A stretch of DNA of 64,000 bases from Primulina eburnea (lineage: Eukaryota; Streptophyta; Magnoliopsida; Lamiales; Gesneriaceae), in contig NC_133106.1 in assembly GCF_022965805.1 (NCBI RefSeq), positions 34,027,913-34,091,912 on the forward strand, in the 5' to 3' direction. The position numbers and the translations under genes are program-made. Positions 10,676 to 25,193 of this stretch are shown here, piece by piece (the stretch's first letter is position 1; every line of letters starts with the position of its first letter). The notes below the pieces were generated by a model. It saw only the letters and a list, made by a program, of their open reading frames with translations, was not told where the DNA came from and ran no database searches.

Positions 10676-11087
10676 GTTCTAAAAAGCCCGCTTAAGTTTC
10701 GCTTAAACGCGCTTAAGCTTGGAACTCGACAAAACGCCCCGGTTAGGAGAAAATCGGAAAAAAAACGGTCAAACTGAAACTACAGTTGGACTGAATTAAG
10801 CGTAATTAAGACTTTAATTAAGCGCACTTAAACACAAGTAATCGCATCTGTTTATTTTTATTTTTTTTATTCTGAAGGTATGTTTTTATAAATATGAGTA
10901 TTAATACATCAGACTTAAATTTATCATATTTATGTATTATTTTATTTATTTATTGGTCTGAGATAATTACAATTACACTAAAGATAAAAACACGTTTTTC
11001 ACGTTTAAGCCTGTGTTAATCTCGCTTAAGCTTGAGAAGCCTGAAACTCAACATCAGCGCTTCGGGATGCTTCACGCTTTTTAGAAC
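10676..11087. mobile_element. 412-bp element with 12-bp perfect terminal inverted repeats
   Basis: Left end GTTCTAAAAAGC (10676-10687) and right end GCTTTTTAGAAC (11076-11087) are perfect inverted repeats. Inside both ends are 'cgcttaag'-type motifs (cgcttaagtttcgcttaaacgcg; tctcgcttaagcttgag). There is no coding capacity. No matching target duplication was found, so the superfamily is open. Confidence 0.6.
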
Positions 11088-12402
11088 CTTACTATTTCCA
11101 GATACTTTAAAAAATATTATGGATTTTTTCCTAATAAATTTGCAAAACTTTTAAATGAAAAATCCATAATCACTTTTTTTAGCATATTTTTTTCCTAACA
11201 TTTACAAACACTACCTAACGTCTCTACCACAAAATTAGATTATTATGTAAATTGGAAATAGAAGATAATTTTAGAATCAATTTATTTATTCAAACTGTGC
11301 TATATTATGTATACCCCAAAAAACTAAGAAGAATGGTAGAGATATTCTAAGGAAATTAAAGTGAAACAACACCTTTTTTCCCCGTCAGTTTTTGTTGGTA
11401 AAATAAGAAAATTGTAATTTTGGTCTTATATGTTTGTTTCTTGACGATTCTAATCAATTATGTTATCCAATTTTAATAGTGATCATGTATCTTTTAATTT
11501 TTTTCAATGTTAGTTATTTTTCATTTGATACGTTGATGTGACAATGCATAAATCAGCATCATGTCAAAGCCACATGGACATTGCATATGTGTTTAATCAG
11601 TGTCATGTTAGAAAAATGACTAAAATTGCAAAAATAACAAAGACAACGTACCAATACTAAAATTTTATTATTATACATTGTACAATGGTATCGTGCTTTA
11701 ATTTGTAACATTATTTATAAGTGTTTGAAAAAGCAAAAAAATTAAATTTACATGGTTAGCCAAAGAAAATGATGCCAAAGCATTGACTGAATAAAATTAA
11801 AGTACCTTAATTACCATATACATGTATATGCTTCTTCTATTCTAATAGGGAAAATATTTAATAATAGAACTACAATATCATATGTGGGAAAGCATCTTAA
11901 CAGCACAACTCAGGAATAATGACTGCTTGCAATGGTCACACTTGGAACAATCCAATTGAAAATCATCATTCCTTTCATGAATTTTCCCTTTTCTCCGATC
12001 CCAATAGCAAGTAGGCAATTCCTTCATGATTTAATGAACTCTCACATTCCGTGATGTGAAGCCAGTTGCCGATTCTGCCACGCAAATGATGCTCCGTGGA
12101 TATCATATCGCTCCCTATCGAACCATTCACAACCACTTTTCTTGATTGTGTTGGCTGAAGAAACTATTTTTGAATCAACATAAATTACCTTGTGTATATT
12201 TCTTCTGTATATCTATCTTTCCTATCAAGGCTATACATAGACTAGCTCCTGCCACTTTTATTTCCCCTTTTCTTGGTATTCTTGCTCGATTTTCGCGATA
12301 CTTCAATGAAATGGAAGTTACATAGAGCTGTAGGAGTAACCAAGAGTGGGACGGAATGTAGAGGATTGAGCGTGTGGTAGTTATGTACTCAAATTCGTTG
12401 TC
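11088..12402. other. Intergenic and 3' flank of the RBOH gene
   Basis: AT-rich to about 11880 with nothing recognisable. The less AT-rich part 11880-12402 probably includes the 3' UTR of the RBOH gene, which is transcribed leftward. Confidence 0.5.
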
Positions 12403-15400
12403 TCAGAAATGTTCCTTGTGGAATTCAAATTTTGTTGACCCCTTCTGGTTATATTCATTGCAGAGCTGGTTGAGTTCTTTTGCCAAAACTGGTGCCCCAC
12501 AATAGAAAACTCCTGTTCCAATTGTATCAAATTGAAAAATGTTTTGTGTTATTCAAGAGCTTTTTAAATGGTTTGTATACTGACCCATCCTTGCATTAGC
12601 ATGCTTGGTGCCGATTTTCGAGAGAACTTTTTTCCAATCAGGCCTTGCAAAATGGGTTCTAACCTGTTACAATCAGAGGCCCGATAAAGGGAAAAGAGTC
12701 ATTTAAGATCATGGATTGGCTAGCTGAGAGCAGAATATTTGTTGCAGAAGAAACCATAATGTGAAAGTGATGAGACAATGGCAAACTTACCCTCGTGCCG
12801 GACACAATATCAACCCCATTTTTGGCATGGTTAAGTGCCTGAACCATGGTGATGAGAGCCGAACGAGCATCCCCTTCCTCGTATACACTAGTTAAATAGT
12901 TGTGCATCTCAATGACACCCTGTAAGTTTATGAAATATAGTTGTAAAAAGCATATTATAAGAATATCAGCGGCGTAGTGTGATACTAACATGGTATCATA
13001 CCCTTTGATCAAGTTCAGCCACTTCATCCATGACTCCTTTGAACCAATCGAACGACCCTTGCTCTCTCGTGACCCAATAAAAGTAAGCATTGGTGGTTCT
13101 AAGAGGTTTCTTTCTTTTCGGTGAAACCTTACTAAGGGAGGAAGAGCTGAAAGATCCCCCACTCTGATCTGAATACCTGCTGAAATCTGAAATTGAATCC
13201 TGGAAAGAGTAACCAACTTTATTAAGCTGAAATGATATGGCGGAAAATGAAGACTTCCATAATCAATACTGATACTCACAGCCTGCTCCTCCAATTTGAT
13301 AATATTGTTTAGTAAATCTTTTAGGATGCTTATGAAAGGTGTAGCTCCTATCCCAAGACCAATAAGTAAGAGGACGTCATATTTTCTGTAGTTTTGTGCC
13401 GGAGCTCCATAAGGTCCGTCAATTAGTAACTTTGGCAAACTGGATTTTGAGGCAATTTTCAGATCAGTTTGCAGATTTCTGAAGAGAAAAGGGCACGCTA
13501 ATGCACTAGTACCACAAGAATGTTACCTTTTCTTGGTAGTTTCATCCGCTTGAAGTAGCCCACTCTTTCCAGAAACTGGTGCCTCACAAGCCTCAGAAAA
13601 CACCCTTTTTAGTTCATGTGTCCAATCACCTAACTGCCGTACGTGAATACTAAGGTAGTCATCACCAGGCGCCGAGGTAATTGAAAATGGATGCCTGGAT
13701 ATTGTACAAATCGAGCAATACCAACATTAAACAAGGAAGAAATAACACGGTTGGTTGATAACGAAATGACGCAGAATAAACATTTTAAACCCTGTCTAAT
13801 ATGTAGTGCAGTGATTGTTATTTTTACCATTCAAATGGAGAAATGGCAGGACATTGGACAAACATGTATTGCCCGCTCTTGTATTTAAATTGCGGAGGCT
13901 TTGACATTTGCAAGGTGAGGACATTTCCTGGATAAATAGCAACCTGAAAATAATAAAATTAAAAACATTGGGGGCTTGGGGCATTTCTTTTAGCCATGAC
14001 ATCCTTGATTTTTCGAATCATAAATGAATTGTTTTTTTTTTTACCATTTTTCTAATAGATCACATTGCATAGAAAACAAGAACTGTCATAAGCATGCTCA
14101 CCTTCAGAAGCCGGACGCTACGGAAACCCGACCGGAAGAATCTGAGTATTCTTTCACAGGTATAAAGAAGTACCGGAACTGCCAGATACATCCATGTCTA
14201 TAACCAATGAAAAAATGCAAGATTATTAAACTCCAAACTCTTAAGTCCAAACCAAAAATCAAAGACCTATAAATTTACTCACCGTCTTTTTGTACCAGTC
14301 ATGCACAAGGTAAAGATAATTGCCATGGATGATAAGCAAGACGTAGACCAAGACAAACAAGTGGTGTGCATACCAGAAAGCATTGTATCCTGTAAGCCTA
14401 TCTAATGGCTTCGGCAACTTGATCAGACTCCTCCTAAACCACCGTGTTGCCAATACAAAAGCAATTATCATGAAGATAAGCATCAAGATTCCCGTCACAC
14501 CCTCAATTCCTCCAACAAGGTCTGGGTATGTGGGCCGACGATCACCAAAGTCGTCGTTCAAATAAAGGGAATAATTGGACTCGGATACACGTGTAAGCCT
14601 AGGGAAGTCGCAGGCAAGGTGGTTACCAACGTGAAGTATGACACCAACTACAATAGCAGCAGCAATGGTCTGCACATTTCAAGTTTTGAACAAGGAACAT
14701 TGAAAAAATTATATATTAGTACAGAATCCACTATATATTTTTATTTCAATTGATCACCGTTATTCATGTTTTGATTTCAGTATATCTAAACATTTATTTC
14801 TACCATACAGAGAAGACAGTTCTAACACATGCTATTTCTCTTGAATGCGCTCCATACATAGTTAGCACTCTTCTACCAGTTAAATGGTCGCTGGTTTTTT
14901 ACATCATACACACTGTATATCGATATTGTATTAGTATTACCATCTTTATTATTAGATTATATCTTTCGGCTACTCACTTTTGGTCTCCAAATACAAATAA
15001 ATTTTCGTTTCCAAACTACTCCATCACGACACCGTCGTTTTTAAATGAAATAAAATATAGCATAATAAAAACTCAAACAATCAGGTTTCAATAAAAAAGT
15101 TACTCTATGTTCAAAAAAAAAAAGTTACTGTAACATCGTTATAGTTCATGTACTACATATAAAATTATATTTCATATCAAAATAATATACATACAGGGTG
15201 CACATGTAGCGTTCCAAATTTACTCGTGTATGTTAAGTTAACTCGCACAGCTGCTTAATATCTTCATTTTTCTCTAGAAGTGTGATTTACAGTACCAGAA
15301 GAATCTATTGTTTCCTGCTCTGCTTCGGCCAATGTTTTATACCAATGCATATGCTTCTAGACTACATGTTTTCATGAAAGGTAAGTGAGACTCTTACCAA

Positions 15401-18400
15401 TTTTCTCGTTTATTTAATTACCTTGCCCACGTTTTGACTTGTTCATTGGCACATACATTGTTTCCTGTAATCCCATAACTGAGAACTTATTTTAACAAGC
15501 TCTCCGGTCTTATATCACATTTAAGTACACAAATGACACGATGTATGGGACAAGAAGATAATTTTCCACTCTATATCTTTTCTAATATTTATAAGCTTAA
15601 TCCGCATCCTCACGGGCTATCTGACAAACAGACAGAAAAAAATAAGTTGGGACTTGCACAGAGCAAGAAAATAGCAAATGTCAAAGCTTTCTGCTGATAT
15701 TAATTCGACTTGCTAAAAGATGTCACACCTAAAATAAGTGATGCAGGGACAGGAGAAGGCAAGCACAATCGCCCCGTTTTAAAATTTTCACCTACACTTG
15801 AATATGATCTCAATATTCAATTCATAATATCGAAAGTGTTTCACCTTTAATACCGCTCTGCTATTGCTTTGAGTCAAAGTAAAACAAGATATTGGTTTAC
15901 CTGGTGAAAGTTGATATTGTCATCAAATGGCACAAAGTAAGCCACGTTGGAGGACCTCAGCCAAGTAATGGTATTCCTACACACAGGCAATAAAACAAGC
16001 GCCATGTTGAATTTCAAAGTTTCAGCTGCACCTTTAGCCGTTAGAAGACAATAACCCATTATTTTGTAAGCATTTTTCTGTTTGTACTGGTAGAACTTCC
16101 AAGTGAAAAGACCAATCATGATCATGATCCAAAGTAATGTCACCCAAATTCTCTTCCAATTTTCTTCGACAAAATAAAGAAACTTGTTGCTCAATCTTTG
16201 GATCCGGCCTCTGTTCCTAAGCCCATGTAGATTTTGACTCATGGCCTGGCTTGTGTAGCTCAGGGCTTGACTGTAATTTAAGTAAGTATCCTTTTGTAAT
16301 AACAGTGTTTCCAGCTGCCATAGCTGCATCATCACATGACAAAGTCATCATAATCAAACATACACGAGATATTTCAGGAAATATGGATCGTGCGCTTTTG
16401 TCCTTAAATGGGACGGTGAAATTAATGTGGACCATACTCTTTCGACGTTCGTTGAGTGCTGAAAACACGGATTTGATGCCCGCTAACGGAAACCTCCACA
16501 TGGGGAGGATCCTGTGAGCTCAAAAGTCATCTTCGTCACATGAGATTTAATGATAAAGTTCACTTGCAAGTTTTTTTGGCCTCAAGTTCTTGATTAGAAA
16601 AACCAAATGATTTTCCGACTCCTTCGAAAAAAATTAGATTAATCTGTGAAATATCTCCTTTGATTCTGTATCGTCCCTACTCTTCCAAATTAAATTCTAG
16701 AACGTGAAATGGGATAAATCTTATTATTTTAGTGGCTCGAGAAACAATACCTTCCAGTGGTTACTTCTTAGCCATAAAGCCACTTTAAACTTTAGTCAAT
16801 CATCTCAACTATATATATATAAATAGATATGCATATCCTTAGTTGGAGATTCTCATAATTTACTAATGTAAGACATGACAGTTGTCTTAATTAAAGAACT
16901 TCGTCCACCTAGCTAAGCATGAGAAATTAATAATCGAGTTTCATTTGAATGTGTTTTTCACATTATGATCTGAACCAAGTCTTCTATTGAGCTCAACTAA
17001 CAGGAATTAGGTACTGAGATTTTTATTCAAGAAAGCTACTTCTGCACTACTTTGGATTTGACCAGATTATTACAAGCTAGCTCTAATCAATTAGTTTCCT
17101 CCTCTGAACTTTATTTATGATCATTTACATTTAACCTGAAGTCTACTACCAATTTTATTTTTTTATTGAACTTGCTAGCTATCACTTTATTTTTATTTTC
17201 TTTAGGTAATTTGAAACTTGAATGACCAGTTATTTAAATAGTAGGTATATGGTGCTTACCAATAATAGACTACTTCTATCTGATGATTCATGAGGTTTTG
17301 ATTAATTCTTTACTTAATCTCTTAATTTTTTTAAAAAAAATCATTTGACTTAAAAAAAAAAAAAAGGAAATGACAACTTCAAAGGTCAAATATTGGAACT
17401 CGTCTATCTATATCAATTAAAAAAACCTTTTATTCATGTATATAAAGATCAAGTCACTCATTTGTCATCTAACGACTGACTTTATGGTGACAAAAGTGAA
17501 ATGTAATAATTTTAGTTGTAACCATTTTCCATTCTATACTATTACAAGTGTTGTGGTTGGTGCATACCTCAATGTAGCCAAGTCTCTCTGGGTCCAATTC
17601 TTCCATTATCAGAGCTGCATATTCTTCTGCTTGTTCTTTTAGTCTCGATAACTTGTTTGCAGAAGCACTAAGCATAATGATCTAAGATAAAGAGGAAAAA
17701 AAAACAAAATTAAATGCATGAAAATTGAAAAGGAATTAATTAATTGGTTTGTCGAATTTATATAATTACAAAAGTACACCCACACCAACCCCACAAATTC
17801 GAGGAATATTAAAAGATACGTGGGTGCAATTTGGATAGTTTCAACGTTAAATAAGTTGACAAAGACAAAAACAAAAAACAAAGCTAGTGTTGTGCACTAA
17901 TGCGCGCACTTTGGAATGTGATTAATCTATTACTCCACTATTCACTGTCTAGGGTGAAATTTTTATGGTAAAGAATCTGCCAGACTGTACTTACCACACC
18001 TCATTATCATCATTACATTAGTTTAATAAATTTAAAACAACGAGATTAATAATTACCTGCTTTTCATTGGTACTGAATTAATATGATTCATTTAATCATT
18101 AATCTAATCAAATCAGATGGAGTCAATAAATCACGTTACCTCCTTAACTTCCGTTTCGGTGATCCGACCATCCTCGTTCTTGTCTACCCTGCATCAATAT
18201 ATTTTTAATCATATTCCTAAATGGATGATAATATGGCCGAGTTTCACTTTTACTATAAGATTAATTAATCGGTACTTAAATAGTTTTGTTAAGAGAATCT
18301 GTCTCAATTAATTTAATATTTATTAATTACTATTTTCATGTATTTAATTACGTGCATGTATATTATTATTAACTTATATCTGAATTGATGATAAATAGAT

Positions 18401-19448
18401 AGCAATTGTGAGTTCTTTGTATATTATATATCCTCGATCTCCTGTTTTGTTTGATAAAGGGAGTGGATACTAAATTATTTAAACCAGAAAAGTTTTAATT
18501 TTTAATACGAAACAAAACAGCTAAATGCATACATGTCGAAGAAAATCTGAAGCCTGGAGTCGAAGCTTTGATCTGTAATTTGCGACCAAAATTCGAAAAG
18601 TTCGTCTCTCGAAATCTTTTCGAATTTCAATCTCCTCCTTCTGCTCAATGCATCGAATAATTCCAACCCGAATTCATTGGAATCTTTCATCCCTGTGAAA
18701 ATACTACCGAATTAGATCGAAATTTTTTTCACAAGCAGCAATAATTAATTGAATGATGGCTATTGAATAAATTCGAACTTTTGGAGGATTTGTTTGATTT
18801 CAAGCAATTTGAAAACAATTAACCTATGCATTGTGCGAAATCTGCGCGGTAAAGAAAGCCGTCCCTGGCTAGCTTCTGGAAATTTTTCTCGACTTCTTCC
18901 CATGCATCAACGCTGTTCTTCTTGCTTTTAGTGATGAATTTCAACCCTTTAAGTGCTTTCTGCGCGCCTGAGCGGGTCCGATCCAGCTGTGCGCGCTGGC
19001 GACGCATCGCCCGCGCCGCCAGCGCAGATTCCAAGCCGTTACCGCCGACCCCACCAACGGTGGATAGTATCCGAGACGCATGCCCGTGGCTACGCGAGAA
19101 CCGCCGCAGCTCCGCTTTCAGCTCCTGAGAGAAATGCTTCGCCTTCGCCACCGCTTCCGCCTTCAACTCCTGAGAAAACTGAAGCAGTCTGTAAGAGGGG
19201 CTCCGGTGCATTGTGGACGATCTCGAAGTCGACGATGGCACCGGAGCTTCGATCCCGGCAATGATGTCATTTCCGTCGATTGTAATAACCGTAGCCGGCT
19301 CAACACTTCGCAGTACAATCGTATCGTCATCCTGAAAATCAAGCGTCACTTCCACGAACTCTTCTGCCGAGTGCGTTGACCCTTCCGAATTCCTGGATGG
19401 CACAGCATCAGAATCGCATCGGCTGTCATATTTTCCGGGACTTTCCAT
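12403..19448 (-). CDS. RBOHF-like: Respiratory burst oxidase homolog (NADPH oxidase), RBOHF-type
   Basis: Fourteen exons, complement of 12403-12512, 12585-12663, 12791-12919, 13002-13199, 13280-13439, 13527-13694, 13828-13943, 14102-14197, 14283-14669, 15901-16323, 17568-17681, 18140-18188, 18533-18692, 18824-19448; all GT-AG, total 2814 nt, 937 residues, a normal RBOH length. Start at [10 protein letters not shown] terminus [20 protein letters not shown] and [19 protein letters not shown] point to the RBOHF group. EF-hand [12 protein letters not shown] near 263 and a second, weak one (DPERLGYIE). The membrane core (about 317-620) has the haem-histidine helices ([33 protein letters not shown]). 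FAD site [14 protein letters not shown] site [10 protein letters not shown]-terminal [15 protein letters not shown] and final FHKEHF. The enzyme moves electrons from cytosolic NADPH to apoplastic oxygen, making superoxide for signalling; Ca2+ acts through the EF-hands. No defects seen. The two long introns (14670-15900, 16324-17567) hold nothing recognisable. Confidence 0.96.
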
Positions 19449-20454
19449 TTCACCAGAAATAGGATCAATGTGTTGGTGAGAAGAAACAGTATGCAGACAC
19501 ATATATGGAGTGGAAGCGAAGCGCGTCAAGAATCTGTGTAAAACGACATGCAACGCGGAGGTGGTGTTAAAAAGGAAAGAAAGAGACAATTTATGGTGCA
19601 GGACAGAGAGGACCTTAGAGACTGAAACTAAGGTTTTTTGTTTGAATTCCTCTGGGGATTAATCATGGAACGAGTATTGTTTCTGAATTTTTTATGGAAG
19701 ATAAGTGGTTAAGTTGATTGAGATTATACATCTATGGCTGACGCAATGCAAATGGTCATTATAACGGGAGAGGCGTTGATGGCCATTGTAGATGAGAAAT
19801 TTGCTCACGCTAATATAAGTACTGTGTTACATATATTTTATTGAAATCCAAATCAATTATAAGGAACATCTATCTCAATTTTGCGATATAGATAATGATC
19901 CGACTTATAAAAAAAATATTATTTTTTATTTCAAAATTAAATACTGCTTTTCACTATATATATGAATCTGGTCGATCCGTCTAATGAATAATTGTTATTG
20001 AATTAGTTTTTAGTATTTTTATCTGAAAACAAGCATTAAAAGCTAATTCAAAATTGGGGAATGGATTATTGTTTAATTCAGTAAGATGGAGTCAAAATAA
20101 TTTTTAAATCAAGGCAAATGGTATTTAGGAATTCAAACATGACTACGATACCTGCGTAGAGTCCAAACCAACGTGACACAACCACTTTGACTCATTCATA
20201 CCTTGTTTGTAAATATATAGCAAGATTAGCATGTACAATATATGAATTATTTTTGGATAAATTTGAAGCCTACCAAATGCTTTCCAGTAAATTTAAATAT
20301 TATTAAAAATTAAGATCATGAACGAGTAAACTAATCGTGGATTTATTAAGATATTTCGACTTACTAACAACTATTAGATGTTCAAAAAAGGTAAAATAAT
20401 ATTTTTGAAAAAGACATATTTTGTTATTTTCTTTAATTTATAGTAATTACCACG

Positions 20455-21150
20455 TCTCCTTACTTAGCGACGGTTGATATTTGACCGTCGCTAAAAGTAG
20501 CGACAGGTTCAAGTCAACCGACGCCGATTAAAAATTTGGCGACGGTTAAAAGAACACCGTCGCATTTTCAAAAAAATTCCACCCCGGATATATTTCCCTC
20601 CATTTTAACCGTCGCCGATTTAAAATGTTGCGACGGTTTTTACTAAAACCGTCGCCATTTTCAAAAAAATTCAATCCCGCCTATTTTCCCTCTATTTTCT
20701 TCCACCACTCTCTATAAATACATACAAATTCTCTCCAATTTCTTCCACTTCACTTCACAACAATTAAAATTTTTTCTCACTTACACAATTTTACAACTTC
20801 ACAACACTTAAAATTTTTATCACTTACACGATTTTACAATTTCACAACACTTAAAATTTTTATTTCTTACACGATTTTACCACTTTACGATACTTAAAAT
20901 TTTTATCTTTTACACGATTGTACCAATTCATAACACAGATTTATTAAATTTTTTTTAATTTACCTAACATATTAGAGACGGAAGTCATATGAACCCCGTC
21001 GCTACGTAGCGACGGTTTTTGATATACATTCCGTCGCACACTAGCGACGGTGACTAACATTACTTCTGTCGCAAAATAGCGACGGTTTTGAACATAATTC
21101 CGTCGCAAAATAGCGACGGTTTTGAACATGAATTCCGTCGCTAAATAATA
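20455..21150. repeat. GCGACGG / CCGTCGC motif cluster
   Basis: About fifteen 'gcgacgg' or 'ccgtcgc' motifs in both orientations (20466 to 21143), interrupted by a 44-bp tandem repeat and a TATA-like 'tctataaata' at 20711. Motif pairs such as 'ccgtcgctacgtagcgacgg' (20997-21016) are perfect palindromes. It resembles the subterminal repeats of plant DNA transposons; I found no terminal repeat. Confidence 0.65.
20756..20937 (+). repeat. Tandem repeat of about 44 bp, four copies
   Basis: Units start near 20756, 20800, 20843 and 20886, each with 'cacaacacttaaaattttta' or a variant followed by 'cttacacgattttac'. It follows the TATA-like sequence and may be the leader of a transposon transcript. 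Confidence 0.75.
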
Positions 21151-21576
21151 ATTAAGAGGAAGTTATATGATATACTACTTCATTATTCACTATAATCGAT
21201 GAAGTAAAACACATTTATTACTTCGACACCGGTCCAATTCTGGACCGGTTTTTCTCCCAAAACCGGCCAAAAGACTTCGGTATTTTCAATACTACAACTT
21301 CGGGTATTATGCGAAGTAAAAGGTACATCTATTACTTCACGTCCTGGCTTCCGTCTGTTTACATGTCGAAGTAGGTTTGTTGGTGCTTACATTAATTTTA
21401 ATTAATGACGCTTGACACGAAACATGTGAAAAATATTGAAATAATTATTGCTATCGCGGATAATTATTGTAGAATTCGAGTCAAATATTTGATCTACAAA
21501 AATTTTATAATCTTTTATATATCCTTGATCGATTGGATCTAAAAATTAGATTTACGAGTGGATGGTATTGTAAATT

Positions 21577-21757
21577 GAGTAAGTCTCTTGTGAGACGGTC
21601 TCACGAATCTTTATTTGTGAGACGAGTCAACCATATCGATATTCACAATAAAAAGTAATATTCTTAGCATAAAAAATAATATTTTTTCATGGATGACTCA
21701 AATAAGAGGTGTCTCACAAAATACAACCCGTGAGATCATCTCACACAAGTTTTTGTC
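21577..21757 (-). mobile_element. GTCTCAC MITE, copy 3, with 9-bp target duplication
   Basis: 181 bp, reverse orientation. The 9-bp direct repeat TTGTAAATT lies at 21568-21576 and 21758-21766, exactly at the family ends 'gagtaagtctc' and 'tttttgtc'. Confidence 0.93.
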
Positions 21758-22429
21758 TTGTAAATTTAAGTTCCATAATATATATTATTTTTTTAAAAAA
21801 AAAAAAGTTAAAGCGACGAGGTCAACTACATATCAGTTGAATAAAAGTATAGACACAAAATCTATGGTCCGTGTAATTTGCATAAATTTTAAATTAAATG
21901 ACTTCTCCCACAAGATAACCGAAGTATAGAAAATTAAGTTCATGTTATGATCGAAAATTAATTTAGAGGGGATGAATAAATAATATCAATCAAAATTTAT
22001 AAAATATTTATGTTTGATTAGTAACGCTGAAATAAAATTATTGTCAGTCCGTCTTTACTTCGAATACTTATTCATTTTGAATTGTTGAACTCTTCTAAAA
22101 CAATTTATTCGATCAGCTCTCACATCTCAAAAATAATAATTTTTTTTATAGGTATATTTTATAAAATATGATTTTGTATCAAGATAAAAACAAATTTTTC
22201 CATTACACCAATAATGATAAAGATTTGCTTTGGGGAAAATTCGAACAAAATTATTAATTTACATGTACCACCAAAAGTTATCATCGTGATTCGTGTATAA
22301 CATTGTAAAATGAATATTATTCGGTGAGTTAGTCTCATAACACTGCATCATTTTTCCTTCCTTCCGACGACCATTAATGGATTCAATGTTCGGATATTAT
22401 CTACAGGTAAGGTGAAATAAATCTATTAT

Positions 22430-22585
22430 GACAAAAATTTGTGTGAGATGATCTCACGGATCGTATTTTGTAAGACAGATCTCTTATTCCGGTCATCCAT
22501 GAAAAAATATTATTTTTAATGTTAAGAGTATTATTTTTTATTATGAGTATCGGTAGAGTTGACCCGTCTCACCAGAGACCTACTC
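22430..22585 (+). mobile_element. GTCTCAC MITE, copy 4, internally shortened
   Basis: Starts 'gacaaaaatttgtgtgag', ends 'gagacctactc'. The right inner palindrome is missing, so it is about 25 bp shorter than the others. Flanks ATCTATTAT (22421-22429) and AGCTATTAT (22586-22594) match at eight of nine bases. Confidence 0.9.
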
Positions 22586-23629
22586 AGCTATTATTTGGTG
22601 TACAACGGCTCGAACGAAGTCGAATTTGTAATAATAACTAATAATCAATGAAAGTATGTGAGAGATTCTAATTATAGCACTAAACGTAACTCAAAAAGTT
22701 TCATACTTTACCGAAATGCACCATTATTGATAAACAAAAAATCTAATTTCACGTCGTGAATTGTTATTGTCAAACGGAGATGTCGTGAGTCGTGACTAGT
22801 GAGTAAGTGAGTGAACTCCTAGAATTAAAATCTTTTCTTATTTGAAATAAAAACAAAAACAAACAAATTAGGCCCACTATTTCAAGGACTCGCAGCCGAA
22901 GCTTCTGAATCGGCCGCCTCGGTCAATTTGCTACCAACTCCTGATATTGAATAAAAATTTATAAACAATAATTTATGGCGGACATAATTTATAAATTGGG
23001 GAAAATAAAAACACTGAGCAAATGGAATAGAATGTGTCACATTTAAAGGCCAAAAAACCTAATAATTTATTATAAATTAATCATTTCAATTAAGCAACTT
23101 AAAAGGAAGACCGAACACACCAAAATCAATGTCATCAATCATTTTCTTGACACTTGTGAGAGGACAACGTTTGTTTGGGGGTTGGTAGTGTTAAAATTTT
23201 GGATACAAATATCAAATAATATTTCAATATTATGTAAACGAATAATGTTTATTCATTAATTAGTTAATTATTTTAGCTACTATACGACCATTTACATTAG
23301 TTTTATACAATTATGTATGATTGCATTCCTTCTATCTCGACAAATCGGCAAATATCAAGTTAATTTCATTAATCTTTTTTTATCTTTCCAAAATTTAGTT
23401 AATTATAAGAGCTAAATTAAATAAAGGTATATCAAGGGTTTTTTTCCGTAATTAATTTTAAAAAAAAATCGTAATTAACGTGGATGGTGGAGTTTTGTGC
23501 ACGCCACCGTTAATTAATGTTATTTACATTATTAATTTATTAAATAATAAAAGAATTAGAAGAAATAAAAAAATATATTATTCTAGTATGCTTAAATATT
23601 AGTTAATTAAAAAATTCTGAGGAAGCAAA

Positions 23630-24062
23630 ACGTAAAGGTGATATATCGTAATGTATATCGTATCCAAAAATGTATATTTTATATCGTACCGAAAATTACG
23701 GATTCGGTATATATATTGAAATTTTCGTTATGTATAATTATTATATTGATTATACTGAAATGTTGTGATATATCGAGATTTCGATATGGTATCGATATAT
23801 TAGTATATACCATTTGATACCGAAAAATACTTTGTATATTTTAAAATTTTTACTTTTTATTTAAAAATAATATATATATATTTTAGTTTATATATATTAT
23901 TTCAATATTTCTTATATTACCGAATATTTTGAATGTCATACCATTACCGTACTAAAATTTCAGTATTAATATCATACCATACAGAAAACTTTCGATAAAT
24001 TCGATATTTTTTGTATGATGATATCGATATCATGAATCGTTATTTTTTCTCAACCTTACAAA
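23630..24062. repeat. AT-rich 'cggtat/ataccg' repeat, copy A
   Basis: Dense in 'tatcgatat', 'ataccga' and 'cggtat' words and shares order with 28590-28996 ('tatttcgatatggtatcg', then a T/A-rich middle, then 'ttctcaac' at the end). It is likely an old non-autonomous transposon. Possible ends are TAAAGGTGA and TCAACCTTA; flanks match only weakly. Confidence 0.55.
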
Positions 24063-25106
24063 TACGATGGATACGCTAATCAATAGGACTGATGAAGTAC
24101 CAATTAATGCAAAAAATAAAATTTAAAATCCTAATGTTGTGTTTTAAAAGTAAGATAATTTGCAAATAACAAAGATACCAAACACTTGATTATTTAAATG
24201 CCATATTCTTTATAATATACGTTAGAAACATAGAGATAATACACATGTAAAAATATAGTTAAGCAATAAAATTCATGTAAATGAGAAACACGAAGGTATA
24301 AAGTCAATGGTGGCTCCAACTCTCATTGAAAATGGTGTAGAATGAAGACTAAATTGCATGCAAAACAAATTTTAACCTAACAATCCAACTTCTACATCAC
24401 CTAAATTTAAGGTGGGCCACGATACATTCATGCCTGATTGAAATTATTTCATTAGAGAAGTTTTAATATCAATAAATTATATATATTTGAGAAATACTTT
24501 TTTATGCTTTAAATTAGATAGTATTGGCCGAAAAAACACTTGGATACATTGAGGGAAATGAATTTGAAATCTATGTATTTCGATTACAATTTTATTATTT
24601 ATAAATGAAACATTAGATTACATATTAAATTAATATCTTGCTTATTTATATATTAATTATACACATAGAATGAATTGCCAATGACGTTATTATTGAGTGA
24701 TCTTGAAATTCACCACAATTAACATTAAATATTATATAAACATATCATATATGAATTTGAAATTTATGATTCCATTTCTCTAAAACAAATATATGTTTGA
24801 ATATAATTGAAATCTATATCCCCAGTTCATCTAATAGTTTCAAATTATTCAAACCTACATATAAAAAATATTTATTGTCTCTCCCTACTCATGAAAAAAT
24901 GTATAAATCTGCTTCAAGTGCGTGTAGACCATGAAAACATTCGAATTAGTTTGGAATAAATCAAAGGGGGGGAATGAGGCAAAAACCCGATTACGTGGAA
25001 TGGGTTAGGAAAAATAATGCATAAACTCGACAAAAAGTGTGGGTAATTAAGTACATGTCTTGAGATCAGAAAAGGTTCTGAAATTGTTTTAATCTTTAGA
25101 GTGACA

Positions 25107-25107
<1 letters not shown>

Positions 25108-25190
<83 letters not shown>
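25108..25190. repeat. (AT)n microsatellite, about 83 bp
   Basis: Uninterrupted TA dinucleotides. Further (AT)n tracts are at 25551-25574 and 25731-25770. Confidence 0.97.

Positions 25191-25193
<3 letters not shown>

Noticed and set aside
18922..19379. Three plus-strand open frames over RBOH exon 1
   Set aside because: Antisense shadows of a GC-richer coding exon with clear RBOH protein on the other strand.
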